From the NCBI GenBank assembly GCA_037953625.1, contig CM075651.1, positions 149,002,001 to 149,066,000 of the forward strand: 64,000 bases of DNA. Reading direction: 5' to 3'. Made by a program: the position numbers and the translations under genes. The notes under the pieces are model-generated. The model did no database searches, was not told where the DNA came from, and worked only from the letters and a program-made list of their open reading frames with translations. The first letter of the stretch is position 1; each line of letters opens with the position of its first letter. The stretch comes from Crotalaria pallida (Eukaryota; Streptophyta; Magnoliopsida; Fabales; Fabaceae). This document shows positions 9,582 to 22,154 of this stretch, in pieces.

Positions 9582-10392
9582 ATGCTAACAAGTGTTTTAA
9601 GGATATTGTTTAAGCATTCTAAAACAAGTAAGTCAACATTGGAAACTTAAGTTGAACACTTTTCAATATATTAAATGTTGGAAAAATAATTTGATGATGG
9701 TTGTGTCGTGGTAAAAGCCACTACCTTAAAAACAAGATTTCCGGATAGCCGAGGTGCAACTATATCAACCGGTTCTTGCTCTCAAGGTTAGCACGACAGT
9801 TCTCTAACTCGTACACTCGAGGCAAAGAACTTGGATTCTCACAAAGTTAGGTCGCTTACAAGGAAGAATCAAGGAAAAAGGAAGAGAAAAATGGGGGTTC
9901 GAATTTCTGTGTGAAATCAGAAAGAAGAAGCATCAACTTATACTCTTATAGAATCAAAATGAAGATGCCAACTACCAAAAATTAATGGCCAATAAATCGA
10001 CATCATGACCTATCTTAAACTGTTGCAATAAAGACATTATGACCTATCTTAAACTGTTGCAATAAAAGACCCATAAATATTGCAACAACCAAAATTAAAA
10101 ACGCGAGTAATTAAAAAAATGTTTGGCCAGTGGCCTTCCAAAAAGAGGGTCCGAACACCCGACCGCGCATGCGTATTGGGCCTAACAATCAACTACCAAA
10201 ACCCAATAATCTATTTGAAAATGTGTAGAGAAAAATGGAATATAAAGGGTTAAGTTTTTCACAAATTTAACAACGTGGGACCAAGGTTTATAGAGTGAAT
10301 GCCATTATTTCCAACATTAAATGCATTATTTTTCAAGGTAAAGATACATCTTTTATTTGCTTAAACAATATTGTTAAAACACTTGTTAGCAT
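9582..10392. mobile_element. TIR element with ATGCTAACAAGTGTTTTAA ends
   Basis: The left terminus ATGCTAACAAGTGTTTTAA, then GATATTGTTTAAGCA, is mirrored at the right by TGCTTAAACAATATTGTTA, then AAACACTTGTTAGCAT. A second inverted pair lies further in (TTAAATGTTGG / CCAACATTAAATG). The interior has no transposase and includes a 34-bp direct duplication (9996 and 10030 region, GACCTATCTTAAACTGTTGC). No convincing target duplication was seen, so the superfamily is open. Confidence 0.65.
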
Positions 10393-11308
10393 TTTCCTAT
10401 AATTAAAATCCACGGTGTGATTCATGATGGAGCTTGGGGATGACCGGATTATCAAAGCAAACATATCTTTCTGAAAACCTTTTCTAATGTTTTGGGTCAA
10501 TGCACCAACACATGCATAATATCAAAATTCAAAACACTAATTTTTAAAAGAGCATGAAATTAAACAATTTTCTTGAACTTATTTAAGCAGCATTCTTCTT
10601 CATGATATGAATTAGAAAGAATTGGTTCCAAAAGTTCTGCAATAATATAACATCTTTTTATATATAGTATATATACTACAGTAGTATTATTCAAAATGCA
10701 TGATTCATTGGAATCCATTGCTATACTTGGCTATTATCACCATCTCGAGTGATGGCTTATTATGCCATTGCTATAGAAATGGAGCAATACGACTATTTCA
10801 TATTACTAAAAATTTCAGATTAACCTTGGTTGGAATATACTCTTGGGGAAAAAAAAATTTAGATTTATCTACGGAGTTTAGAGACCAAAAATTAAATAAA
10901 TAATCAAAGAGTGAAAATAAATTATTGAGTCAAAATTAAAAACGAAAAAGTCTGTCTCTGAATAATTCCGTCTCTAATGACACAACAAATATATTACAGT
11001 ATTATTAAAGAAAAATGTTAGAGACGGTGCCGTTGCTACCGCCATCCATCATCCGACCCTTCTCTCCCTTGCCTCGACCTCACTCCATCCTTTCAAATTC
11101 GAATCACTTCCAAATCCCTAACTACCACCTCACCTCTAATCACATCACTCCCCATAACCGTACTGTCTTTGAGTTTGTCCTTCAATTTATGCAAAAACTT
11201 TTTCTTATATTCGAGTTGGGTTTATAAGTATCATGTTTCCAACTTGTTTTTGATTTCGAGCCTCTGTTTTAAGTTGTTGGTGTTTTTTTTGTTTTGTTTT
11301 GTTTTTTT
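10393..11308. other. Intergenic stretch, possible exon remnant at 11015-11190
   Basis: Mostly AT-rich with no recognised gene. A 70-codon plus-strand frame at 11015-11227 is richer in Pro, Ser and His than the surroundings (opens MLETVPLLPPSIIRPFSPLP) and could be a decayed first exon, but no homologue is recognised and the ATG sits just inside a small inverted motif (CCGTCTCTAA / TTAGAGACGG). It is recorded as unresolved. Confidence 0.25.
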
Positions 11309-11856
11309 GGCTTTTTTAAGTTGATAGGTCTATAAATTTAGGGGGTGTTTTGGATTTAGTCCTTAATTTTTTTTTGTTTCTGGTCCCTAAACTTTAACGT
11401 TGTTTGGAACTAGTCCTTCTGTTAACCCAAAGTTAACTCCGTCAGTGTCTTCCAATAAGATGTTGCCACGTGTCCCAACTTGCAAATTTTTTTTTTGGCT
11501 TTTTTGACTTTGAGGTCCCTAAACTTAGGGGAGTAATTGAATTTAGTCCCTATCTTTTTTTTTGCGTTGGATCAGGTCCCTAAGCTCCGGACCATTTTGG
11601 ATTAAGTCCTTATGTTAGTTTTAATTTAACATAGTTACCCTGGGGAAATTTTTATGCCACGTGGACCAATAAATTAATGTCACATGAAATTTTTCTTTTA
11701 AAATTGAAAAGTTACAAAAAATAAATAAAATTGAAAAAAAACAAACTCTTGCTTCCTCCTTATATCTGTTCGATCAACATGAGTTTATTCCTAAAACTCA
11801 AGCATTTGTTAATCCATCCACCTGCATCATATCTGTTCCTTTTAGCTTATTATTAC

Positions 11857-12030
11857 CTGATTTGAAGCACAACTGAACCAAACATCATAAACAGACCCAC
11901 CATGCCACAGAAAATTTTTCAGGCCAGAATGTGAACCACCTTCCCTATCTTCCTCTCGTTCCTCGTCGTGCTCGATTGTCTCGTTAAGTCTTGACATCAT
12001 GATTTCTTCACCTTGCTTAGGGGGTGACAT
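11857..12030 (-). pseudogene. LAX: Captured first exon of an AUX1/LAX auxin influx carrier
   Basis: The minus-strand frame from ATG 12030 encodes an acidic N-terminus (MSPPKQGEEIMMSRLNETIE) followed by NFLWHGGSVYDVWFSCASNQ. WHGGSVYDAWFSCASNQ is the strongly conserved start of plant AUX1/LAX permeases, where it precedes the first membrane helix. The frame stops being LAX-like exactly at CAG|GTAATA (11857/11856), a good 5' splice site, and the next LAX exon (expected VAQVLLTLPYSFSQ) is absent. So this is a single captured exon of about 58 codons, inside the Pack-MULE, without the transporter body. A, in the family's YDAW, is V here. Not a functional carrier; a chimeric transcript or small RNAs are possible. 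Confidence 0.85.
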
Positions 12031-12103
12031 TGTTTTTCAGAATATGAAGATCTAAAAAAAAAAAAAAAAAGAACACACACAGTGTCAAGTGATAAAAACT
12101 GAG

Positions 12104-12600
12104 TTAGACACCTACCAAACCTTCATTATTAAACTCTAAAGTAATAAAAAAGAGATTTTTCTGTGTCAACCAAAGATACTTGTTGCCTTTCTTCCTCCCT
12201 CTAGACTCTGTATATGACGGGCCGCTAAGAAGAAGGCAGAGGAAGCGGAGAAGAGGGCGGATGCTGGAAAGCAGAGGACGCTGAGGTTGTTGAGGGTTCG
12301 AAGTTGCGAGGCTGCTGCTCGGTGAAGGAAGTGCGACTGGTCTCCTTCGGTGTCGCATTAGATTTGCAGAGAAGATGACCAAACGAAGGATGAAGAACGA
12401 AGAGAATCTTCGGGGTTGCCGCCGCAACTAGGTTCCAGGGGCTTTGGCTATAACTAGCACCACCACACACCATCAAGCGAACTCGTGACTGTGACAGTGA
12501 TTTTCGCTGTAAACCGAAGCAAACACAAAACTCAGATCGAGGCGCGACCTTGAGGACGGTGGCGAAAGCTTCTCAAATCGTTACGATGCATCTCGTTGCA
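12104..12600 (-). other. Unidentified GC-rich captured block in the Pack-MULE
   Basis: This interior part of the Pack-MULE is GC-richer than the AT-rich surroundings and has two overlapping minus-strand frames, 12225-12476 (83 codons, starting MMVCGGASYSQSPWNLVAAA) and 12104-12427 (107 codons). Neither shows a domain that I recognise. By position it probably comes from the 5' part of another host gene, captured beside the LAX exon. Which frame, if either, was coding is unknown. Confidence 0.35.
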
Positions 12601-13104
12601 GACGCGTTGTATTCCCATCGTTATTGAAAAAAAATCATTTTTTTTAATTTTATTTATTTTTTATAATTTTTCAATTTTAAAAGAAAAATTCCATGTGGCA
12701 TTAATTTATTGGTCCACATAGCATAAAAATTTCCCCAGGGTAACGGTGTTAAATTAAAAATAACAGAAGGACTTAATCCAAAATGGTCCAAAGTTTAGGG
12801 ACCTGATCCAACAAAACAAAAAAAGGATAGGGACTAAATTCAATTATCCCCATAAGTTTAGGGACCTCAAAGTCAAAAAAGCCAAAAAAAAATAAAAAAT
12901 GCAAGTTGGGACACGTGGCAACATCTTATTGGAAGACACTAACAAAATTAACTTTGGGTTAACGGAAGGACTAGTTTCAAACGACGTTAAAGTTTAGGGA
13001 CCAGATCCAACAAAAAAAAGATTAAGGACTAAATTCAAAATATCCCCTAAATTTAGGGACCTATCGCTTAAAAAAGCCTTTTTTTTTTTGGGGAGGGGGG
13101 AGGG

Positions 13105-13636
13105 GGTTTATTATTATTAGATTTATTTAATTTTTTAGTCCCTGAACCTAGGTGTTTTTTTGGAATTGATCCTTAAACTTTTTTTTGATGCTTTGAGTCC
13201 TAAACTTTGCTCAAATTTTGGAAATGGTCTTTTCATCACTTAAGTAGTGATAAGACCGAGGATATGCTACATCACCTTCGCCAAATCGATAGATAATGTG
13301 CCAGATTATGCCACGTAATTTTTTTAAATTAAAAAAATTCAAATTTATTAAAAATTGTATTTTTTTAAAAGAAAATCAAATCTTTAAATAAATTTTAAAA
13401 GGAATTATTTTTTTTAATAAAAAAATCATGTCGTATCTTGTGGCTCTACATAACATGTCACTCGTCAATATTGTGAAAGCGACGTGACATATCGTCGGCT
13501 ATATCATTATTTAAGTGACGAAAGGACCATTTCCAAAAATTAAACAAAGTTCAGGGACCCAAAACATCGGAAAAAAAGTTTAAGGACTAATTCCAATAGA
13601 ATACCTATGTTCAGAGATTAAAATGTATAATAAGCC
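13105..13636. mobile_element. Second MULE-type MITE
   Basis: The left arm (GGTTTATTATTATTAG ... TTTAGTCCCTGAACCTAGGT) and the right arm (complement of TATGTTCAGAGATTAAAATG ... ATAAGCC) are imperfect inverted repeats over at least 100 bp. The AGTCCCTGAAC / GGACCATTTCCAAAAATT style resembles the arms of the neighbouring Pack-MULE but is a different family. About 530 bp, non-coding, no clear target duplication. Confidence 0.65.
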
Positions 13637-15461
13637 TTATTATTATTATGATGCTGAGACACACTTTAATTTGATTTATTTATAATGATGATAGCAATTT
13701 TTATTTTTGTTTTTCATTCTTTGTTCAGGTGGCAGTTCTTTATATTCTGGAAAATCACAGGTATCATTTAATTTGACATTATCTACCACCAAAATGGTTA
13801 ATGAACCTTGTTGTGTTATTCAGTTTCAGACTAGCGTATTCATAAGACTTAGTTTTGTTGCCATGGGTAGTGGTGATTTGCAATTCTGTTTGAGCAAGAT
13901 GTACCTGCTACCTAGCTAGGGGTTATGCACCCATATAGTTCTTTGTTTCGTGTTTATGTTTATGACAATAAGTTCATGTTTTTAAGTTAGTCTAGTGAAA
14001 CTAAATTGACATCACGTTGTGTAACCAACCCCATGGGATAAGGGATAACTAACAATAGGTGAATGAATCTTACTTGTAATGAGAACAGAGCTGGTTTAAA
14101 TCATAACATGCTTGAGGTTTTTTAATTAAATTTTGTTGGGAAATATGAAGTATTGATAAGTTGGATGGAATATGAAGAGAATAGAAAACAAGCTGCTGGA
14201 ACCAATTAAATATTAAAACTTGTCATTCAGGATTTATTATTACAATCTTTACATGTTTAAAAATAAAATGGTTTCCATCTTGTTTTTCCCTCTTTCATCC
14301 AATAGACTGTAGTTACAGCTTTATGATTTCTTTGTGTAATCCAATTTCCATCTATATCAAGTTCCGTTTTCAAAGTTCACTTGCTTTTTAAAATTTTGGA
14401 TAAGATTCTTCTAATGTAAAAGTTCAATTTACACTAATGATATTAAGATTTTCTGTTTCTTTGTTGGTTGAAGTAGCTAAATGATGGGTTGATTTCTTTT
14501 CAATATCTGTTTCCATGTGCTGAATTTAAAACAACTAGTAAACAAGATCACTTGCTCTATTGTTCAAGAATCATCAACTAGTACAACAAGACACGTGTGT
14601 TTCTGCTACCTGTTCTCCTTCCTTTACTGTTACAAACACTGCTATATACATATACTTACATATCCATCACTTAACACCTGCATCTTTTTACCATCCAATC
14701 CAATCATAGGCTATTTATCTCATTTTTAAATATTTGTAATCAGCCGTGTGCAACAGCAAGTTACTCTAACACCCCTAATTTAAATACAAAAACATACTCC
14801 CTCGAATTTTATTTATTTGTGTCAATACTCAAAAAGAAATTCTTTGAAAAATGTAATGATTTTAAATGAATTTTTTCCTGGATTGTCATTTGTTTTTCTA
14901 TGGTTATTTTTTTTTCTACTATTTACGTCAATCAAGAAAATATTGAATAAGGGCTAACATAAAAAATAAAATTATTGCACTCTTGAAATTTTAAACTACA
15001 CAGATAAAAAGGATCAATTTTTTTTTTCCTTCAAATGACACAGATAAATATAAATGGAAGGTGTAGTTAGGAAATAATGATCATGATTTAACTACAACTC
15101 GCCACTTAATTACTAAATTAAAAGAGAATTTGAAAATTTCTAAACCTAAGATTGACATAAAGATGTCACATGGCAACACTTTCTCTGAAATCTACTCTTA
15201 AATTTATACTATGAAGATGATGATTTATATCATGAAGATGAGGATGAACATTAAATGAAAAAGAGAAGGCACCATTATCTTGAGAATATAAAAAAAAAAG
15301 TTCAAAATAAACATTTCCTATCCAGAAATTAGTAGGATTTGTAAGAAGATGAATTATGAGAATAGTAATTTATCAAAAATTGTATATTCAAAGATAATGG
15401 TATTATGGACAAAAGGCCAAGTAATGACACCAAATATTGACCTAGAAAAGCAAGTGAATCA
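13637..15461. other. Intergenic stretch without a supported gene
   Basis: Small plus-strand frames at 13707-13919 and 14517-14729 have no recognised domains. A possible exon-like patch (after TTGTTCAG at 13728, up to ACAG|GTATC) is too short to call. A decayed MITE with an ACTCCCTCGAATTTTATTTA start lies at about 14797-15062. Confidence 0.4.
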
Positions 15462-16443
15462 TAGAGGTGAGCAAGACCCGGACCAACCCACGAGTCCGAT
15501 TCTACTTGACAGGTTTGGGTCGGGTTAGATCCGTCCAACATACCAAAAGAGGACATAACCGATTAAAAAAGGGACAGATCCGTCTAGAAGCAGGAAAAGT
15601 TCGGGTTTGCTGCAGGGTTACCCGACCCGTCCCTTCTTCCGTCTATAATTGCTTTCTTTATGGTTGGTCTTGGTCAAAAGTTTTTGTTCCTAGATAGAGT
15701 TTAACATTCGGGCTACTGACTCTCTATAATGTCAAGTAGAGAGTGTTACTCTAATATGACCATTTCTTGGATGACTAATGCCCATAACAATGAATGAATA
15801 TAAATTTATGAATTCTTTTCTCCGCTAATTTTTAGTGCTACTTTTTACTAAGTAGAGATTGAATGTGGTTTTTCAACTATTTCTATTATGACTTAAGCTT
15901 TTCATACGTTATAATTACTCAAATTAGTTTTTTCAACTATTTCTATTATGACTTAAGCTTTTCATACGACTGACTGCGTTATTGTTACAAACATTATAAA
16001 AAAATGAACCGTTATAGTAATTTATCCTCAAAATCCTATTTAATTAATTATGTACGCTTTAATTTTTTGTTGCATCTTTGTAATCGGGTATATCACAAAA
16101 GAATTCTTTTTTGAGGTTAGACAAACAAATATTAAAAACTTTGATCTTAGAGGAACATATCTTGAACTTCACTCATGCTCATTTTTCTTTTTACAAACTT
16201 TAGACGTAACGATTAAAAAAAATGAGAGGAACATTTTTTAAATTTATTTTTTTATTGTAATCATCCTTGGCTCTGGTCAATCCGGACCCGTCATTATTCG
16301 AACCCGTTCTAATTTGGACCCGTCCTTACTTTGTCCCGCTCAAATTAAAAAAAGGTTCAGGTTCAAAAATTGACTCGAGCAACATTTAGGGACGGGTAAA
16401 GGACAAGCCCAACCCGTCCTAACCCGTTCCATGCTCACCCTTA
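15462..16443. mobile_element. hAT-type MITE with GGGTGAGCA ends
   Basis: Termini TAGAGGTGAGCAAGACCC and the complement of CCATGCTCACCCTTA are inverted repeats. The adjacent 8 bp, GTGAATCA and GTGAGCCA, match at six of eight positions, consistent with an old hAT target duplication. The arms contain repeated CCCGTCC / GACGGG motifs. The interior has a 59-bp tandem duplication (TTTTTCAACTATTTCTATTA, 15868 and 15927). Non-coding; the 76-codon frame at 15467 is just the GC-rich arm. Confidence 0.65.
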
Positions 16444-16565
16444 GTGAGCCACTGACGAACGATCAGATGCACAAAGACATATTTGTTGAGGTCAAACTAT
16501 GTCTTGGTTGGATGTTGATAAGCAAACACTACCCTTTTCTTTTTACCAATAATCCCTATTCTTAT

Positions 16566-19500
16566 TCACAAGTAGTGATCAACTCCATCATTAGAATTAT
16601 TGGCCATATGGTTGAGCTGTTGTTTTTCAACAACCAATCCTCCATAACCATATTGTTGCACAACTAGCACAGATGCTTGTGTTAAAAAATTATTAGAAGC
16701 CAAGATATCCCCTATAACTCCAAGTTCTAAGCAATCACACCATTCCAGCAAGTCTAAAAAAACCTTGGAGTTCCTACGGTTCCCTTGTCCAACTATGTAT
16801 AAATCACATCCACTTTTTTCCACCACATTGAGCACCGCTGGAACATCTTCAGCGGAAAGGACATCAACCTCCGAGTAAGATATAGAGTCATCATTATTCA
16901 CTTGAGTGAGCCTAAAAGAACTTACATACTCTTCATCCAACTTTTTCTGCACCTCATTATCCATTACAGCAGATAATATGCTTTGTCCTTTTGCTTGGCT
17001 TAAAGTATCTTCTCCAGGTTCTTCAAATAAAAGCATCCTAACCACGGATAATCTTACACCAGGATTACTAGCCATTCTCTTTGCAACAGCTAAAGCTTCG
17101 CGATCATCAGGTCCTCCAACAAAGATCATAATAATATGAAAGTTCATTTTAGAGAAATGCCCAATTTCACGGTCAACAAAGATTCCCACGGAACAAGATG
17201 CACCTTGCATTATTTGTTGGTTTATCTTTTGGTACACTTGACTTGTTGTTTCAAGGGCACCTTCGGAAGTGAACTGTTTGTGGAACGGAAGGAGAATTAA
17301 GCTTGTGTGTTTCTCATTAGCCATGTTGCATATATCTTTGTGAATAGTTGCATAGGATGACACAATATTTAAGGTCTCAGCTCTAACAGCACCATATGCA
17401 TCTCCGAATGATTCAAAGATATTGGTAATGCTTCTGAGCTCTGCCTGTGTTTTAGTGAGATTTTGTTCTCCTGCTACTGGGCCTCTAGGCATCTTTATAT
17501 GGGCAGCAACAAGGGCAGCAGAACGTCCTGTAAGTTCAACAAGGTACACACCATAAACATGCATGGGGGAAAGTCTAGAGGGACCAAAAGTGCTTAGGAT
17601 GTTGATCATGCTATTGGCGTTCCTAGCATTGTGGAGACATGCCAGAATTCGGAGCTCTGCATCATCTCTTAGCTTCTGTATAGTCTTTAGCTTGTTTTGT
17701 TCAAATCTTTTTCTTGGTTTGTAGATTACATTGATTATCGGAGCCACTATTGCCGTCATTAGAACAACACCCGAAGTAAGAACAGAAAAAGTTGCCGTAG
17801 AAAAAACCTGCAGTAACATTTTACAATATGCATGGAGATTATATTTATCCTTTAATTTGACTGACGAACTTAAACTATGTTTAGACATAGTAATTAGAAA
17901 GGAATAAAGTTACAACTCACATAAACATCGGTATTTGACATCTATACGTGACACCTGCATTTTCATTTTCAGGTAAAAATTGGTGGGTTCTGCAGTTGCT
18001 CTTTCTTACATGAACCACCACTTTTTACCCAAAAAGACAGATGTCCTTCTCTGATGTCAAACACAGATGTCAAGCAAACATTTTCCTTATCATACACTAT
18101 ACTGGTTGAATATTTTATAAATGAAATGAAGTGTAGTGAATAATAAGTTGGTTTCATCTCATATGGCAATTTGGGAGAAGAATAATATAGAGCCATTGAA
18201 AGAAACCATTCTAAAATATTTCCCCATATCATTCTTCTTTTTCATTTCACTCCATTCCATTAGTTTTCATCAACAGGAACATAACCTAAAGGTGAACTTT
18301 AATAACCATAAACTAATAATAAATTAATAGTACCTTTCTATCGTACGCATTATTTAGCATGACGAGTGCGATGATGCCTTTGGTATTCAGAAGCAACCCA
18401 AGTGCAAATCCATCTCGAGTGTGCAAGCCAAAGACGAAAGTGGCAAATAATGTGCTCAAAATCTTTGGGATACATAACGAGGCTATAACAATTAGTGTTA
18501 AGTGCCACTTTGGTTGCGAGATAATGGAGTCCATATTAATTCTCATTCCAGTGCCACAAAAGTATAGTGGTGCTAGAATACTGCTACCAAAATCATCTGA
18601 AATTGAAGTCACCAAGTCAGCAAATTTCCCATGAGGCAAAATCAATCCATACACAAAGGCCCCCACAATTGCGTGCGTGCCAAGAAAATCTGTAATCCAC
18701 GAACAAGCAACAACTCCCATCACAACACAAAGAATTTCACGATCATCCCATGAATCTTGCTCTGTCTTGCGATCAATATAGTAGCTAATGATGGGATGCA
18801 CCACAAAGACACACACAAGAAAAAATAACAGTGTACTTAACACCGAGTACATTGCCTTTTTACCAAAATTCATTGCAAATGGAAACAAAATTATGAAGAG
18901 AAACCAAGCATAGGTGTCACTAATCATTGCTGCTGTTAAAGCTGTTTTCCCTAGAGCTGTGTAAAGGAGCTTGAGCTTTGAAAGAGTGTGAACTAAGACC
19001 GGAAAACCTGTAACTGTGAGAACCATGGTCCAAAGTAAACAAGCAGTCATTTCACCGGTTTCAAGCGGATATCCCAGAGAAGATTCGACATGAAATTTTC
19101 TGAATAGAGCATACAAGACTGGTCCAATAACAAAGGGAAAGATAATCCCAGCAACTGCAATCGTTACCGCCTTCTTTTGTGCATATAGGATAATACTTAA
19201 GTTCATCTCCAACCCACTTAGGAATGCATAGTATATGAGACCAAAATTACTCAGGACTTGAATATTTATCAACCCATGCGTAGGAATTAAGGTATCCTGA
19301 ACATTATATTTCTTATCATACTTGAACACGGTACGTAGTAGGAAACCAGCCTACACATTTGAATTTGCAATAATAACCACAAATTATATTGTTAGTGATG
19401 ATATATAAATAATAATGAGATAATAATATATCCTTATATTGTAAGCATTTATTTTCTATATATAAAATAATGTTGGTATATATAAACTCAAGTTCAGATG

Positions 19501-21941
19501 ACATTCTATTGTGGTAGTTGATTAAATTAAATAATATATTGGACGTTTGATCTACTTGGTAATTTTCAAGCATGTAACTAAAAGAATTGTAATTGGTCCT
19601 GAACTTTAAAATCATTAGTAATTTTATCCCTGAAACAGGGTTACTTTACCAAACCATTTTTTTGAACGTGGTGTGGACACTATAATGTATCTTCTTTGTT
19701 GCTTATCCACCTGTATTTTGGACAAGGATTACCTGTTTCCAAATATGTTTCAAAGCATCTTCTCATCATATAAATTTTAAAAAACTGAAAAATAACTTTC
19801 AACTGTTAATTGGTTGGAGATAAGGAAATAAAGAATTTGGAAACAGAGGATTATCTTGGATTTCTCGTTACCCACATGCTAGAAGGGCCAAAAAAATTTA
19901 TTTTCTATCCTATTTATTTGTCTAGCTAGTTACAAGAAAATATGGGGCTAATATGTTGATTATAAAAAAAAAAAATTACAAGAGAAAACATGCATGTTAA
20001 GAAATGTGATAAGGATATTAATTTGCATCGGAGTTATCATGTTGTTTTCTTATATATCATTCATATTTCTATAGTTATTAGCTTTGTTTTAATTACTTGC
20101 ATAAACAAAGAGAGTATTAATTCAGGATAAAAATTTAAAATAGTAATTAACGTGGTTTAACTTTTAAATTACACAGATAAATAGGGGAAAAAAATCACAT
20201 CTCTTGCATTTTGTGAAACTTCATCTGCCCAAGTGTGAAAACTGACAAAAAAAATTATAATATCATAAATTTTTAATTAAATTTGTTTTCTTTGACCCAA
20301 CCCTACACTTTGACACACGAGTATCACAAAGTAGGGATAATAATGGGTCTGGATGGGTCAAGGTACTGCATTATCCGAACCCGTCCCGTTAATGTAAATT
20401 TGGACCCAGCCTAGTTCTAGATCCATGCGGGTACCAATCGTAGGTATCCGTGGATCTTGAGATACCTAACGGGTTTGCGGGTCTCCTACGAATCTTGAGC
20501 GGCGACAAATGTAATGTACATGATGGAAGAGGGATACTGAACAAAACGATAAAAGTGAGCAACACTAAACAAAATGACAAAAAACTGAACAAAAGTGAAA
20601 AATACACCTCATATTATAATATATATATATATAAAAAAAATATTTGTAATTTAACTAGTGGATCCAAGTACCCAAGGGTTTGGGTTACCCTCACTTGGAC
20701 CCGTCCCATTTTAATAACAGGCCTTAAAAAATTCGTTCTTATCGCTCAACGGGCCCAAATTTGCATATCTAGATTTGATCCGTTGCGGGTATTACCAACG
20801 GGTACCCGTGAATCCGGTATAATTGGCATTCCTATCATAAAGTATGAGAGAATAGATTTGGTCCATGGACATGAACTTAAATGAAGGCGGTATTATATAT
20901 AAAATCGAGAACCGAAGTTGTAGAAATTCCCAATACATATAAAGTTTATTGTAAACCGGGTTAATAATGAGTTTTGTAATCTTGCAAATTGCTGTGCTTA
21001 TTTGATTTTGGATTATTTAGTGATTTTGTTTTATTGTAATGTTGCTAATTATATTTTGGATATCGGCAGCCGGAAATTCTATGGTTCGGAAAAAAAAAAA
21101 AATAGTAACGAATGTGCTGGGGGAAATATCAGTAAAACAGATTCTTTAAGCGACTGAACTAGTGACAGAACAAAGCGTCGCTATTGCATAGCATTTCGGT
21201 AATAGCTCCCAAATTTAGCGACCCCTTACGGAATAAAAAACTGGTTTGCAATGCCAATTTTAGTGACAAAATTTCATATTTGCGACAATTTTTGAATTGC
21301 TAAAACACTTTTTTGTAGCGAAAACTAATGGTTTTGTCCTTCGGTTATTTTAGGATTTTGCTTTATCTTAAAAGTTTTTTTTTTATTTTTTTAATTTGGT
21401 CCTAAGAGACTTTTTTAATTTTGGTTTTAGTGGTTTTTTTTCCTCGTAAGTCTATCAATTTACAACCAAAATTCATAATAAACTTGGAATTATTGAGTTT
21501 AAACTTCATAATGAAAAAATTTACAAAATGTATTTCTCAATTTTTATAAATCGTACCATTAAAAAAAGATTTTAGGACCTAATTGAAATAAAAAAAAGAT
21601 TTCATGATCAAATTAAAACCAAAAAAACTTTTAGGATCAAATTGAAAAGAAATTTTTTTTTGGTATGAAACTGAATTCCGAAAATAACTTGAAGTACGAA
21701 ATCATTAGTTTTTGACTAAACAAAATGATTCGTATATTTATTCACTTACTGAGATGTATGCAATGACGGGAGACTGATGGAAGGGTTTGAAGACCCAGAA
21801 GTACACACGAGACAAAACTACAACAAAAATTAGTTGCAAGGCGAGAGTAGGGAGCTCCAATCTTATAACATTATCGGTTTGCCAAAAGCCTCCTGGATTA
21901 AGCACATTGTGCTGGTAACATTTATCAATCTCATAACTCAT
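16566..21941 (-). CDS. CHX: CHX-type monovalent cation/H+ antiporter, gene A (3 exons)
   Basis: Exons on the minus strand: 21941-21750, 19350-18334 and 17807-16566; all introns are GT-AG (donors GTAAGT and GTACTA, acceptors GTAG and TGCAG) in phase 0. The product is 816 residues, normal for CPA2-family CHX proteins. The N-terminal 400 residues are a multi-helix Na+/H+ exchanger domain (NFGLIYYAFLSGLEMN near residue 100, then ISDTYAW at about 207-213). The C-terminal half is the cytosolic regulatory domain (ELRILACLHNARNANSMINI, GGPDDREALAVAKRMASNPG). CHX proteins exchange K+ or Na+ for protons at endomembranes or the plasma membrane; substrate and site cannot be read here. The family's Asn-Asp pair is Ser208-Asp209, and the LGPS motif expected near residues 65-75 is absent. 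The ATG at 21941 is the first in frame. Intron 1 is 2.4 kb because of transposon insertions. Gene B (54443-57581) is its paralogue. Confidence 0.9.
20332..20834. mobile_element. hAT-type MITE in CHX gene A intron 1
   Basis: Termini TAGGGATAATAATGG and the complement of CCAATTATA...GGCATTCCTA are inverted, and the flanks TCACAAAG and TCATAAAG are an 8-bp duplication with one mismatch. The arms hold many CGGGTACCCG-like motifs (GGGTACCAATCG, ACGGGTACCCGTG). The 144-codon plus-strand frame at 20450-20884 runs through these motifs and beyond the end and is not a gene. It accounts for part of the long intron. Confidence 0.72.
21160..21660. repeat. Decayed DNA-transposon arms in CHX gene A intron 1
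   Basis: The segment 21160-21330 has GCGAC / GTCGC-rich sequence (TTTAGCGACCCCTTACGG, GACAATTTTTGAATTGCTAA) like transposon subterminal DNA. The following 21380-21660 contains inverted T-rich arms (TTTGGTCCTAAGAGACTTTT against AAAAACTTTTAGGATCAAAT). Neither has complete ends. It is noncoding intron sequence. Confidence 0.45.
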
Positions 21942-22154
21942 CGTCAATCCTCCCTATCACTTCCACATACAATAGTTTTATTCTCTTGTGTATGTTGTGG
22001 TTATTTCTCCTTCTCAACCTTTTCGTGCATTAATAACTACTAACAAATTAAAGAAGGACCCAAGCTTAGCTTTCTTTAATTGCATAAATTATTTGTATGT
22101 ACGTTTATGCATATAGGAATGAATGACGACAAAAGCAAAGTATGTGCAGGAGAA

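Larger units (their letters stand above)
11309..13078. mobile_element. Pack-MULE: Mutator-like element with about 440-bp TIRs
   Basis: The left arm 11309-11745 and right arm about 12630-13078 are long inverted copies: GGCTTTTTTAAGTTGATAGG against CCTATCGCTTAAAAAAGCC at the tips, and matching inner blocks such as TTGCCACGTGTCCCAACTTG / CAAGTTGGGACACGTGGCAA. Long TIRs are diagnostic of Mutator-like elements. The flanks TGTTTTTTT and TTTTTTTTT may be the 9-bp duplication but are low complexity. No transposase is present. The 0.9-kb interior is GC-richer and carries host gene pieces (an AUX1/LAX exon and an unidentified block). Confidence 0.82.

Noticed and set aside
10700..10903. 67-codon frame in AT-rich DNA
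   Set aside because: No homologue recognised, no splice or promoter context.
20450..20884. 144-codon plus-strand frame in CHX gene A intron
   Set aside because: Lies in the arms of a hAT MITE and runs past its end; no protein signature.
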